Positions 30,620 through 40,189 of a stretch of DNA of 64,000 bases are shown here, piece after piece; position 1 is the stretch's first letter, and every line of letters starts with the position of its first letter. The DNA lies in NCBI GenBank assembly GCA_012032285.1, contig JAAURJ010000006.1:1-64000 (forward strand), written 5' to 3'. A model generated the notes under the pieces. The model did no database searches, was not told the DNA's origin, and was given only the letters and a program-made list of their open reading frames with translations. The stretch comes from Sphingomonadales bacterium (GTDB taxonomy: Bacteria > Pseudomonadota > Alphaproteobacteria > Sphingomonadales > Sphingomonadaceae). A program made the position numbers and the translations under genes.

Positions 30620-32946
30620 TTGGCAAAGCGCCCCAATATCATAAAGGGCAGAATAAAAGCCGGGGCAGGTATGCCAACGCGCGATGAGATAATGGCTTTT
30701 ATTGAAGGCAGCAATATACCCGCAGGAAAGCGGGAAATTGCAAAGGCTTTTGGTCTTAAGGGGCAAGAGAAAATTGCTCTCAAAGCCCTGCTGCGCGACA
30801 TGACCGACGAAGGCCTTGTGGATTTGGCTCCTGGCCGAGCCTTTCACAAAATGGGCGGCTTGCCTAAGGTTAGCGTGCTGAATATCATCGAGATTGACGG
30901 CAATCAACCGATTGCCGTGCCCGAACGATGGGAGGCAGAAGATTCGCCGCGGCCCAAATTGCGAGTGATTGAAAGAGGCAGACGCGGAGCGCTGGGCGTA
31001 GGCGACAGGATATTGGCCCGAACAGAAGAAGCGGGTAGAGGCTGGCTCGCACACCCGATTAAAAAATTAGGTAAGGCAAGCGAGCAGATATTGGGTGTCG
31101 TTGAAGCGGCGGCAAATGGACGCTATTGGCTTAAATCAACTGATAAGAAAATGCGTTATGATATGCCGATATCGGATATAGGTAATGCCAAGGATGGCGA
31201 TTTGGTCCTTGCCGAAACAGGCGGTAATTCACGTAAATCAGCTAAAGTAACCGATGTTCTGGGCGATCCATTCGCACCCAAAAGCTTTAGTATGATTGCC
31301 ATCCACAAATATGGGATTCCCGATACTTTCAGCGAGGAGGCAGAGGCTGAAGCGATCCGCGTATCCCGATTGCCGGTAAGCGCCGAAAACCGTGAGGATT
31401 TGCGTCATTTACCGATTATCGCGATTGACCCAAGAGATGCCCGCGATTTTGACGATGCAATTTGGGCTGCACCGGACGATGACCCAGCCAATGAAGGTGG
31501 GTACCGCGCCATCGTCTGTATCGCCGATGTCAGCTATTATGTGCGTCCGGGCAGCGTGCTTGACAAGGAAGCCTTAAAGCGCGGGAATAGCGTTTATTTT
31601 CCAGACCTTGTGGTGCCCATGCTACCGCACAGCCTGTCTTCGGACAAATGCTCGCTGCGTCAGGATGAAGATCGGGCGGTGCTGGCCTGCCATATGGTGG
31701 TGGATAGAAATGGCAATGTGACGTCATGGCGTTTCACGCGGGCAATCGCCCGTATTTCCGCCAACATCGCCTATGAAGATGCACAGGCGGCGATCGATGG
31801 AAAGCTGCCGCATGAAATGTTGCAGCCTGCTCTTAAGCCGCTATGGGCGTGTTGGAAATTGCTGTTCAAAGCCCGGACCAAGCGCGAACCGTTGGCTATT
31901 GAAATGCCCGAAAGGCGGATTACGCTCGATGAAAAGGGCAGGGTGACCGGTGTAGCAGTGCGCGAGACTTTGGATGCCAACCGTCTTGTCGAGGATTATA
32001 TGATCGCCGCAAATGTTGCTGCGGCAAAGGCGCTGGAGGCGAAGAAATCACCGCTGATCTATCGTGCACATGAGGAGCCTTCGCGTGAAAAACTGATGGC
32101 GTTGAAGGATTATCTGAAGACTTATGAGATTGGCTTTGCCATGGGGCAAGTGATAAAGCCATCAACATTCAATGCTATATTGAATAAAATTGACAAGGAT
32201 AATGAAATCCGTCCGCAAATAATGGAGCAGGTGCTGCGTAGCCAGACACAGGCCTATTATAGCCCGCGGAATATTGGCCATTTCGGATTATCACTCGGTA
32301 GCTACGCGCATTTTACCTCGCCGATCCGGCGCTATGCCGATTTGATCGTTCACCGGGCCTTGGTAGGTAGCTATGATTTGGAGATGCCAAAGCCGGCAGA
32401 TAAGACGATCAAGCCGGAAACCGCTCTGAGCAAGGCCGAGGCGGCGAAATTGGATCCAATTGCCGAAGCAATCAGCCGAACCGAGCGCCGGGCGATGGAG
32501 GCAGAGCGCGAAACCACTGATCGCTATGTTGCGGCCTATCTCGCGCAATATGTCGGAGAGATTGTTGAAACCCGGATTACAGGCGTTCAGAATTTCGGTT
32601 TTTTTGCTACTGTAGAGGGTATTGGCGGCGATGGTTTAGTTCCTGTATCAACATTAGGCAGTGACTATTTCATATATCAGGAGGCAAGCCAAACCTTATT
32701 AGGCGAACGCACCGGGCAGGAATATCGCCCGGGAATGCGGATCAAATTGCGGTTGGAAGAGGCCAATCCTGTCAGCGGCGCACTGCGTTTTTCGGTTCCC
32801 TCTGGCGGCTCGCAAAAAATGACAAGAGCCGGAAGCCGAAAGACGGTGATGATATGCCTGTTCCCGGCAAGACCAAAGCACATAAACATAAGGCAAATCG
32901 GCGCGGAAGACCCGCCAATATCCGGCATAAGGGACGAAAACGTTAA
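30620..32946 (+). CDS. rnr: Ribonuclease R (one frameshift near the 3' end)
   Basis: RNase R is a 3'-5' exoribonuclease that degrades structured RNA. The domain order is: winged-helix start (GMPTRDEIMAFIEG), cold-shock domains, the RNB catalytic domain with AIDPRDARDFDDAIW and HYASPIRRYADL-like HFTSPIRRYADLIVHRAL, and a C-terminal S1 domain (ITGVQNFGFFATV). In the A run 32814-32819 one A is missing. Corrected, the tail reads NDKSRKPKDGDD to a basic end (RRGRPANIRHKGRKR), stopping at 32944-32946, about 775 residues. As printed, the frame runs to 32956 with an unrelated tail. The TTG at 30620, directly after proS, is the likely start. Confidence 0.92.
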
Positions 32947-32966
32947 GCGGTCTTAATGCTAAACTG

Positions 32967-33422
32967 CTAACTGATTTCGTCAATCCGCTCTTCGGAGAGC
33001 GAACCAGGGACAACGATCACCGGACATTGCAATGTGCCCACATGGGTGGCGGCAAAATAGCTGACTAGCGGCCCGGGCGATCCGCCGCTTGCCGCGCCCA
33101 AGACCAATGCTGCGATATTGGAATTTTCGGCAAGCACTTGTTTGACGACTTCAATCCCTTCACCCGCCTTGACGGAGATGCTGGGCCTGATGCCTGATTC
33201 CTGAAACAAAGCGCCGGCGGCGCTGGCCACTAATTCTTCCGCGCGGCTTAACGCTTCGGCCTCCATAGTCGCCTGAACCGCGCCCCATGCAACAAAATCG
33301 GCCTGTTCGACAAGCGCCAATATATGAACATTTCCATTTGTTTTGGCCGCCCGCCGCGATGCAAAACGGAGCGCTAAACGTGCTTCTTCGGTTTCGTCAA
33401 TCACGACCATATATGTCCGCAT
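32967..33422 (-). CDS. Universal stress protein (UspA family)
   Basis: The 151-residue single-domain UspA protein starts MRTYMVVIDETEEARLALRFA and ends with the conserved GxxG-type loop region (LVLGAASGGSPGPLVSYF) and the strand CPVIVVPG. The nucleotide-binding pattern G-2x-G-9x-G(S) is only partly present, so ATP binding is uncertain. It converges with rnr, 20 bases apart, and is divergent from the pyruvate dehydrogenase E2 gene. Confidence 0.9.
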   Translation of the reverse strand: MRTYMVVIDETEEARLALRFASRRAAKTNGNVHILALVEQADFVAWGAVQATMEAEALSRAEELVASAAGALFQESGIRPSISVKAGEGIEVVKQVLAENSNIAALVLGAASGGSPGPLVSYFAATHVGTLQCPVIVVPGSLSEERIDEIS

Positions 33423-33567
33423 AAACCCGCCCCTTTTATCTTTTCGGCTTATCTTATCGATGAGTTTGCGCGAAAATCATTCCGCTTGCAACCATTAGCG
33501 ACTTGACGTCGGGGAAAAGGGCGCTCTATCGGGAGTCACCATAACAAGTTGCAACAAAGGCCCATCT

Positions 33568-34856
33568 ATGCCCATTGAATTGAAAATGCCCGCACTGTCA
33601 CCGACAATGGAGGAGGGAACGCTTGCCAAATGGCTGGTAAAAGAAGGCGATAGTGTTTCATCGGGCGATTTGATGGCGGAAATTGAAACCGACAAGGCGA
33701 CAATGGAATTTGAAGCGGTGGATGAAGGCATTATTGCCAAAATCCTGATTCCAGAAGGTACAGATAATGTAAAAGTGGGCGAGGTCATCGCTTTGATTGC
33801 TGAGGAAGGTGAGGATGTCGGCGCGGCGGCGAGCGCATCAGTGTCTGCGCCAAAAACAACACCTCCCGCTGCTGAAGCTGCCCCTGCTGCTCCGCTGGCG
33901 GTCCCTGCATCTGCAAGCAGCCCGGCCGCTGCGCCAACTTCATCGGATGGCCGGATAAAGGCCAGCCCGCTTGCCAAACGGCTTGCTGCAGCAAAGGGCT
34001 TGGACCTAACCCAAGTCACCGGCACCGGTCCCGGAGGCCGTATCGTTAAAGCTGACATTGACGGCGCCCAGCCAGAGGTGACGGCATCGGTTCCTGAGGC
34101 GGCTTCGGCCACCAGCGCAGTATCGGCGGCATCGCCAGCGTCCTTGCCTGTGCAAGCTGACGAGAATATTCCGCGCGCAATCGAAAAATGTCCAATATGC
34201 GAAAAACCATTGCGCGCCGCTTGACCGAGAGCAAGCAACAGGTGCCGCATATTTACCTGACCGTGGACATCAATCTCGACAAGCTGCTCAAATTGCGTAG
34301 CGAGCTAAATTCCGCGCTGGAGCCACAGGGCGTGAAGCTGTCGGTCAATGATTTGCTTATCAAGGCGCTGGCCAAATCGCTGATCGCAGTGCCAAAGTGC
34401 AATGTCAGCTTTGCAGGTGATACGCTGATCAAATATGAACGCGCCGATATTTCTGTCGCGGTCAGCATGGAAAACGGCCTGATTACCCCGATTATTGCGG
34501 GCGCGGATGCCAAAGCGGTGAGCGCAATTTCTTCAGAAATGAAGGAACTTGCTGGCCGCGCGAAGGAAGGCAAGCTGATGCCGCATGAATATCAAGGCGG
34601 CACCGCATCGCTTTCCAATATGGGGATGTTTGGGATCAAGCAGTTTGAAGCAGTGATCAATCCGCCACAAGCGATGATTATGGCGATTGGTGCGGGCGAA
34701 AAAAGGCCCTATATTGTCGATGATGCGCTGAGCATTGCCACCATCATGTCCGCAACCGGCAGCTTCGACCATCGCGCGATAGACGGTGCAGACGGGGCGG
34801 AACTGATGAAAGTGTTTAAGGCTTTGGTGGAAAATCCGCTGGGTTTGGTGGCTTAA
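33568..34856 (+). CDS. pdhC: Pyruvate dehydrogenase E2, dihydrolipoamide acetyltransferase (one frameshift)
   Basis: E2 is the core of the pyruvate dehydrogenase complex. A lipoyl domain is at residues 1-80 ([18 protein letters not shown], lipoyl lysine in [13 protein letters not shown]), then an Ala/Pro-rich linker, an E3-binding domain ([30 protein letters not shown]) and the acyltransferase domain with the catalytic [13 protein letters not shown]. The frame breaks at about 34189: one missing T makes [17 protein letters not shown]. The corrected length is 429 residues. The lipoyl motif and linker match pyruvate rather than 2-oxoglutarate E2. The E3 gene follows 335 bases downstream. Confidence 0.92.
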
Positions 34857-34858
34857 CA

Positions 34859-35198
34859 ATGCTGCCTTCGAATTGGCAAGAGTGGGTAGCTTGGGCTGGC
34901 ATAGTCATTCCGCTAATGGGTATGGTCTGGGCTTCTATTTTCTACGCCATAAAAAGGCGGCGTGAGATCCATTTTCATGAATATCAAAGAGTGTTCGAAA
35001 TAATCGATCATCTTGGCCAATATGGCGGAAGCATTGCTTCCAAAGTGTCGGCGGCATATGAATTAAGAAAATATCCTGAATATAAAACCTTATAATCAGG
35101 GTGGGCTGAAAACTAAGATTATCGGTAATGAAGCCAAAATGCTTGAAAATGAAATGCTGCTGACTGCGGAATATCTTGAAGGAAAAAAAGTTGAGTAA
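34859..35198 (+). CDS. Small membrane protein between E2 and E3 genes (one frameshift)
   Basis: I do not recognise this protein. It has one N-terminal membrane segment (about residues 10-28, AWAGIVIPLMGMVWASIFYAI) followed by basic KRRR and a soluble part with YQRVFEIIDHLGQYGG. In the printed sequence the frame ends at 35095. Removing one base from the AAAACCTTATAA stretch near 35086-35091 lets it continue with GGLKTKIIGNEAKMLENEM to the stop at 35196-35198, giving 112 residues that overlap the lpd start. The continuation is coherent and polar, which supports a real frameshift. It starts two bases after the E2 stop. Confidence 0.55.
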
Positions 35199-36603
35199 TT
35201 ATGATCTTATCGTCCTTGGCAGCGGCCCCGGTGGCTATGTAGCCGCCATCCGCGCGGCGCAGCTTGGGCTCAAAACCGCCATCGTGGAACGCGAAAATCT
35301 TGGCGGCATTTGCCTGAATTGGGGCTGTATCCCTACCAAGGCGCTGCTGCGTTCAGCAGAGATCAAACATTATATGGACCATGCGTCCAACTATGGCCTG
35401 AAGGTTGCAGGCGCGATTGAGGCGGATCTGGATGCAGTGGTCAAGCGTTCGCGCGGCGTCGCCAAGCAGCTTAACCAGGGCATCGGTCATTTGATGAAAA
35501 AGAACAAGATTACAGTCCATATGGGCGACGGGGCAATCACTGCGCCCGGCAAGATGACCGTTAAAGGCGAAAAGGGCGAAGAGCAACTGACCGCGAAACA
35601 TATCATTATCGCCACCGGTGCACGGGCCCGCGACCTTCCTTTTGCGCCCGCCGACGGCAAGCGCATCTGGACATACCGTCATGCCATGGTCCCGGCGGAA
35701 ATGCCCAAAAAGCTGTTGGTGATTGGCTCCGGCGCGATCGGCATTGAATTTGCAAGCTTCTACAATGACATGGGTGCGGACGTGACTGTTGTTGAGATGA
35801 TGGACCGTATTGTACCGGTTGAAGATGCGGATGTGTCTACCTTCCTTGAAAAAGCGCTCATCAAGCAAGGTATGACAATCATGACCGGGGCAGGTGTTGA
35901 AGAGTTGAAGGCCAGCACGACCGGTGTGTCGGCCAAGATCAAGGGCAAGGATGGCAAAATCCTTGCCGGCGATTATTCCCACTGCATCGTTGCGATCGGC
36001 ATTGTACCCAATAGCGAGAATATCGGACTTGAAGCGTTGAAAATCGAAACGACGCGCGGCCATATCAACACAGACCCGATGTGCCGCACAAATGTGCCCG
36101 GTATCTGGGCGATTGGTGACATTACCGCGCCGCCTTGGCTTGCGCACAAAGCCAGCCATGAGGGCGTGATAGCCGCCGAAGCCATCGCCCAAGCTTTGGG
36201 CAACAAGGATGTGCATCCCCACGCGATGGATGTGCGCAATATTCCGGGCTGTACCTATTGCCACCCACAGGTCGCTAGCGTCGGTCTGACCGAGGCCAAG
36301 GCGAAAGAGGCGGGTTATGATGTGAAGGTCGGCAATTTCCCCTTCATCGGCAATGGCAAGGCGATTGCGCTTGGCGAGGCAGAAGGGTTCATCAAAACCA
36401 TATTTGACGCCAAAACAGGCGAGCTGCTCGGCGCACATATGGTCGGCGCGGAAGTGACCGAGCTGATTCAGGGATATACATTGGGCAAGCAGGCCGAGTT
36501 GGTTGAGCAAGATTTTATGCAAACCGTCTTCCCGCACCCGACGCTCTCTGAAATGATGCATGAAAGCGTGCTGGGCGCTTATGGAAAAGCGCTGCATATA
36601 TAA
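35191..36603 (+). CDS. lpdA: Dihydrolipoyl dehydrogenase (E3)
   Basis: E3 reoxidises the dihydrolipoyl groups of E2 with NAD+. The 470-residue flavoprotein is intact: FAD motif GSGPGGYVAAIRAAQLG, redox disulfide GGICLNWGCIPTKALL, NAD-binding VIGSGAIGIEFASFY and the active-site FPHPTLSEMMHES. The start is the TTG at 35191, since LSNYDLIVLGSGPGG is the conserved N-terminus; GGAAAAAAAG just upstream can act as ribosome binding site. It is the E3 expected for the pyruvate dehydrogenase E2 gene upstream. Its stop overlaps the start of the next gene (TAATG). Confidence 0.95.
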   Translation: MSNYDLIVLGSGPGGYVAAIRAAQLGLKTAIVERENLGGICLNWGCIPTKALLRSAEIKHYMDHASNYGLKVAGAIEADLDAVVKRSRGVAKQLNQGIGHLMKKNKITVHMGDGAITAPGKMTVKGEKGEEQLTAKHIIIATGARARDLPFAPADGKRIWTYRHAMVPAEMPKKLLVIGSGAIGIEFASFYNDMGADVTVVEMMDRIVPVEDADVSTFLEKALIKQGMTIMTGAGVEELKASTTGVSAKIKGKDGKILAGDYSHCIVAIGIVPNSENIGLEALKIETTRGHINTDPMCRTNVPGIWAIGDITAPPWLAHKASHEGVIAAEAIAQALGNKDVHPHAMDVRNIPGCTYCHPQVASVGLTEAKAKEAGYDVKVGNFPFIGNGKAIALGEAEGFIKTIFDAKTGELLGAHMVGAEVTELIQGYTLGKQAELVEQDFMQTVFPHPTLSEMMHESVLGAYGKALHI

Positions 36604-37574
36604 TGAAAGTCCCGAGTCTCGGCCGCTTAAAGCGCGTTCCATTGCGCGAGGCATGGGATAATGAAGCGACAAGTTTTACCCCATGGCTTGCAGAAGAAGG
36701 CAATCTTGCTGTCTTGTCAGAAACACTCGAAATGGATCTTGGGGTTGTTGGCGTCGAAACCAATGTCGGCTCGTTTCGCGCGGATATTGTATGTCGTGAT
36801 CAATCTTATGATCATTCTGATGATCAACTTGTTCTAATCGAGAACCAGCTGGAACGCACGGATCACACGCATTTAGGACAGTTGCTTACCTATGCGGCAG
36901 GGCTGCAGACTGTCACCCTAGTTTGGATCGCCGATAAATTTACCGAGCCGCACCGTGCGGCGCTCGATTGGCTTAATGAGATTACCGATGAAAGGTTTCG
37001 CTTTTTCGGGCTAGAAGTCGAGCTTTGGCGAATTGGGGACAGTCCGCTTGCCCCTAAGTTCAATATTGTATCAAAGCCCAATAGCTGGTCAAAGACAGTC
37101 CATGGGGTGCGCCGAGATGCTGAAGCATCCGGACTAACAGATATTCGTCAGGCCCAGCTTTCTTTTTGGAATGAATTGAGCGGCAGGCTTGATGGTCTTC
37201 GCAACGGAACGCAGGGACGAATTCCCCGCGCCCAGCAATGGTATCCAGTTGCAATTGGTCGATCCGGATTCGTTCTAAATGCCTATTTCGTTGCACAAAA
37301 AGGCAGGATTGGTGTTGATCTGTTCTTTTCATCTAGCCATGCACACATGAATTTCGATTTTTTGTCTGAGCAAAAAGATGATATTGAAAGGGAACTGGGC
37401 AAACTTGAATGGATTAAGGCCGCCAAAGAGGCCCGTATTGCGCAATATCTAGATGTTGAAGATATGCTCAATCAGGAAAATTGGCAGTCTATGCTCGATT
37501 GGCTTGTCGAAAGACTCATTGCTTTTGATCGCGTTTTCCGTGCTAGAATTCGTGAAATTCCGAATATGAAGTGA
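36603..37574 (+). CDS. DUF4268-type PD-(D/E)XK nuclease-like protein
   Basis: The 323-residue protein has an N-terminal PD-(D/E)XK-like fold: TNVGSFRADIVCRD (acidic residue), then QLVLIENQLERTDHTHLGQLLTYAAGL, where the E-x-Q pattern in place of the usual E-x-K marks a known variant of this group. FFGLEVELWRIGDSPLAPKFNIVSKPNSW is strongly conserved in the family, and the C-terminal half is DUF4268-like. Function is not proven; relatives are annotated as restriction-like or defence-associated nucleases. It is translationally coupled to lpdA by TAATG, an odd partner for a pyruvate dehydrogenase operon. Confidence 0.8.
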   Translation: MKVPSLGRLKRVPLREAWDNEATSFTPWLAEEGNLAVLSETLEMDLGVVGVETNVGSFRADIVCRDQSYDHSDDQLVLIENQLERTDHTHLGQLLTYAAGLQTVTLVWIADKFTEPHRAALDWLNEITDERFRFFGLEVELWRIGDSPLAPKFNIVSKPNSWSKTVHGVRRDAEASGLTDIRQAQLSFWNELSGRLDGLRNGTQGRIPRAQQWYPVAIGRSGFVLNAYFVAQKGRIGVDLFFSSSHAHMNFDFLSEQKDDIERELGKLEWIKAAKEARIAQYLDVEDMLNQENWQSMLDWLVERLIAFDRVFRARIREIPNMK

Positions 37575-37634
37575 GCTAGGTGATAATCTTTGTTCCATCC
37601 TGTCTGCACTGGAAGATCGTGATCCCATTGAAAA

Positions 37635-37649
37635 GAACAAAATAAGAAC
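37635..37649. promoter_or_regulatory. LexA (SOS) box upstream of the Y-family polymerase gene
   Basis: The sequence GAAC-AAAATAA-GAAC is a direct repeat with a 7-base spacer. Its complement is GTTC-N7-GTTC, the established LexA binding site of alphaproteobacteria. It ends 39 bases before the start codon of the polymerase gene at 37689, in the right place to block its promoter. Confidence 0.85.
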
Positions 37650-37688
37650 ATATACTGCTCGGCCAAGCTTCTATTCCGAGTCACAATC

Positions 37689-38978
37689 ATGTTTTCTCCA
37701 TCGCCTCTTCGCTGGCTCTATCTTGATTTTAACAGCTATTTTGCCAGCGTTGAGCAGCAGCTTAATCCGGCCTTGCGCGGGCGGCCTGTGGCGGTGGTTC
37801 CGGTGGAAAGCGACAGTAGCTGCGCCATTGCCGCCAGTTATGAGGCGAAGGCATATGGCATCAAAACCGGCACGGCAATCTGGGAGGCGCGGCAGCTTTG
37901 CCCCGATTTGATCTGTGTCCTTGCACGTCATGACGCCTATGTGGACTATCATCATCGTGCGGTAGCGGAGATTAACCGCCATATTCCGGTCAGCGCGGTG
38001 TGTTCCATCGACGAAGTGGCGGCGCAGCTGATGCGAAACGAGGCCCAGCCCGAAGCGGCGAGACGCATTGCGCTATCGATCAAGGCGGGGCTTGCCGATA
38101 ATCTGGGGCCATGGGTGCGCTGTTCAATCGGTATCGCGGCCAACCGCTTTCTGGCAAAGGTCGGGGCCGATTTGCAAAAGCCCGACGGCCTGACGATATT
38201 GATGCCGGATGAGGTGGAGGCGCGGTTGACAGCAGCGCTAAAACCAACGGATTTGCCTGGCATTGGTCGCAATATGGAAAGGCGTCTACGGCGGCAGGGT
38301 ATTTACACAATGGCAGATATATTTGCGCTCGACCGCAAACAGATGCGGCGTGTTTGGGGCAGTATCTGGGGCGAGCGCATCTATTATTATCTGCGCGGCT
38401 TTGACCTGCCCGAACCTGTGACACAGCGCCGCACCATCGGGCATAGCCATGTGCTCGCCCCGTCGCTGCGCCCGCCATGGCAAGCCATTTATGTCGTCCG
38501 CCGCCTCACCTTAAAAGCCGCAAGCCGGCTGAGGCGTATGGATTATTACGCGCAACGTTATGCCATCTCTATCCGGCTTGAGGACGGTCGCCGCCTGTTT
38601 GAGGAAATGCGATTTCGCCCGGCGCAGGACAGTATGACATTCCTTGAAATGTTGCAGGAATTTTGGGAACGGCATATGCTGCGGGACAGGGGTATGCTGG
38701 TTAAGAAGGCCTCTGTCGTGCTGTATGGGTTGATCCATGCGAGCGCCTGTCAAAATGATCTGTTTGATCCGCCCTTATATGATGCGCCGGACAGGGCGGT
38801 CCCGGCCAGTGAGGACAGGCGTAAAATGCTGCGGCTTTCGCTGGCGCTCGATAAAATCAACAGCCGTTTCGGTCGCGACAGTGTGCTTATCGGGATGCTG
38901 CCTTCTGCCGGACGTGGTTTTTCAGGCACAAAAATCGCCTTTACCCGTATTCCCGAACTTGCTGAATTTAACGAGTGA
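37689..38978 (+). CDS. Y-family DNA polymerase, Pol IV-like (DinB family)
   Basis: The 429-residue protein is a translesion polymerase. The palm motif LYLDFNSYFASVEQQ holds the first catalytic aspartate, and VCSIDEVAA holds the second catalytic Asp-Glu pair. RCSIGIAANRFLAKVGADLQKPDGL and LPGIGRNMERRL (helix-hairpin-helix) are typical. It resembles the DinB-like branch found beside SOS genes in alphaproteobacteria rather than ImuB, which lacks the catalytic residues. No beta-clamp motif is obvious at the C-terminus. A LexA box lies upstream, so it should be damage-inducible. Confidence 0.93.
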   Translation: MFSPSPLRWLYLDFNSYFASVEQQLNPALRGRPVAVVPVESDSSCAIAASYEAKAYGIKTGTAIWEARQLCPDLICVLARHDAYVDYHHRAVAEINRHIPVSAVCSIDEVAAQLMRNEAQPEAARRIALSIKAGLADNLGPWVRCSIGIAANRFLAKVGADLQKPDGLTILMPDEVEARLTAALKPTDLPGIGRNMERRLRRQGIYTMADIFALDRKQMRRVWGSIWGERIYYYLRGFDLPEPVTQRRTIGHSHVLAPSLRPPWQAIYVVRRLTLKAASRLRRMDYYAQRYAISIRLEDGRRLFEEMRFRPAQDSMTFLEMLQEFWERHMLRDRGMLVKKASVVLYGLIHASACQNDLFDPPLYDAPDRAVPASEDRRKMLRLSLALDKINSRFGRDSVLIGMLPSAGRGFSGTKIAFTRIPELAEFNE

Positions 38979-39021
38979 ATATAAACATAGGCCATCGGTA
39001 GAGACATAAAAAGAGGGAAAT

Positions 39022-39939
39022 ATGGCCAAGGGAACACAGGATTTTACGCCCGACCCGCGCAATGAGAATATTCTCATCAATGTGAATGGGGTTTTGGTTC
39101 CGCGCGCCGAGGCGGTGGTGTCGGTGTTTGACAGCGGCTTCATGCTCGGCGACGGCGTGTGGGAAGGAATTCGTGTCTATAAAGGGCGTATGGCGTTTTT
39201 GAAGGAGCATCTCGACCGTTTGTGGGAGGGCGCAAAGGCGATTGCTATGGATATCGGGATTAGCCGAGAAGCTTTGATCCAGCGGCTAGAGCAGACCATC
39301 GCTGCGAACAAGATGGATGCCTGCCACATTCGGCTCATGGTCACGCGCGGGGTGCGCTCCACACCGTATCAGGATCCTCGCACCGTAGTCACATCTGCAA
39401 CAATAGTGATTATCGCGGAGGTGAAAGAACCGCACGCAGAAGTGATCGAGCAAGGCATTTCGCTCTTCACTGTCCATGTCCGCCGCGGTGACCCGGCGGT
39501 GCAGGATCCGAAATTGAATAGTCATTCAAAGCTTAACTGCATAACAGCCTGTATTCAGGCGAATGAAGCAGGTGCGAATGAAGGGTTGATGCTCGATCCG
39601 CATGGTTTTGTCGCCACCTGTAACTCGACGCATTTCTTCATTGTGAGGAAGGGCGAGGTATGGACATCAACCGGCGATTATTGTCTGGGCGGGATTACGC
39701 GTAGCAACATAATCCGCATCTGCCGCGAAGCCGGTATACCAGTATTTGAGAAAAATTTCTCGCTGACACAGGTTTACGGGGCCGAGGAAGCCTTTGTTAC
39801 CGGCACTTTTGCAGGCGTGGTGCCTGCGCCTATAATTGATGGCCGGATAATCAGTGAAGGGCGTGGGCCAATGGTGGAAAGCTTGCAGGGATTATACAAA
39901 GCGCTTGTGGAAAGAGATATTGAGCAATCTTACATCTAA
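39022..39939 (+). CDS. Class IV aminotransferase (branched-chain or D-amino acid type)
   Basis: The 305-residue PLP enzyme has the fold-type IV pattern: FDSGFMLGDGVWEGIRVYKG, HLDRLWEGAKAI, the probable PLP lysine in NSHSKLNCI, NEGLMLDPHGFVATCNSTHFFIV and the cofactor-binding loop VTGTFAGVVPAP. It is close to the ilvE/dat group, and the donor and acceptor cannot be set from sequence. A sulfotransferase-like gene 1.1 kb downstream on the same strand may be functionally linked, as these two families are neighbours in other alphaproteobacteria (family knowledge). Confidence 0.9.
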   Translation: MAKGTQDFTPDPRNENILINVNGVLVPRAEAVVSVFDSGFMLGDGVWEGIRVYKGRMAFLKEHLDRLWEGAKAIAMDIGISREALIQRLEQTIAANKMDACHIRLMVTRGVRSTPYQDPRTVVTSATIVIIAEVKEPHAEVIEQGISLFTVHVRRGDPAVQDPKLNSHSKLNCITACIQANEAGANEGLMLDPHGFVATCNSTHFFIVRKGEVWTSTGDYCLGGITRSNIIRICREAGIPVFEKNFSLTQVYGAEEAFVTGTFAGVVPAPIIDGRIISEGRGPMVESLQGLYKALVERDIEQSYI

Positions 39940-40189
39940 AGCCACACCTCCCCAATCATTTTTGATCAGATTCGATGGATTGTATTTTCAACATTGAATT
40001 TGATCACAAATTATTGGAAATAAAGTCCCAATGTATTAAAAAATAAATTTTTAGTATTATATTATAATAACGTATTTTTATAATATAAAAATATTAAAAA
40101 ATACTCTTTTTTCATATCATATATGTTTTACAATTTTGATTGCTTCCGATAAAAAGTGACACCAATTTTTTGGAGAAGGGAGAGGTTAA
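39940..40189. other. AT-rich spacer upstream of the PL7-like gene
   Basis: This 250-base stretch is very AT-rich, with runs such as TATTATATTATAATAA and TTTTTATAATATAAAAA that are short imperfect palindromes. It contains no open frame of interest. A good ribosome binding site (GGAGAAGGGAGAGG) lies at its right end before the ATG at 40190. Base composition contrasts sharply with the flanking genes and suggests acquired DNA or an AT-rich promoter region. Confidence 0.7.

Noticed and set aside
33495-34250. A 251-codon Ala/Ser-rich minus-strand frame antisense to the E2 gene
   Set aside because: Composition follows from the Ala/Pro-rich linker of E2 read on the other strand; no start signal or domain.
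35353-36672. A 439-codon open frame on the minus strand antisense to lpdA
   Set aside because: It lies fully inside an intact, well-recognised gene, has no family motifs and is rich in His, Cys and Arg as expected from reading GC-rich codons in reverse.
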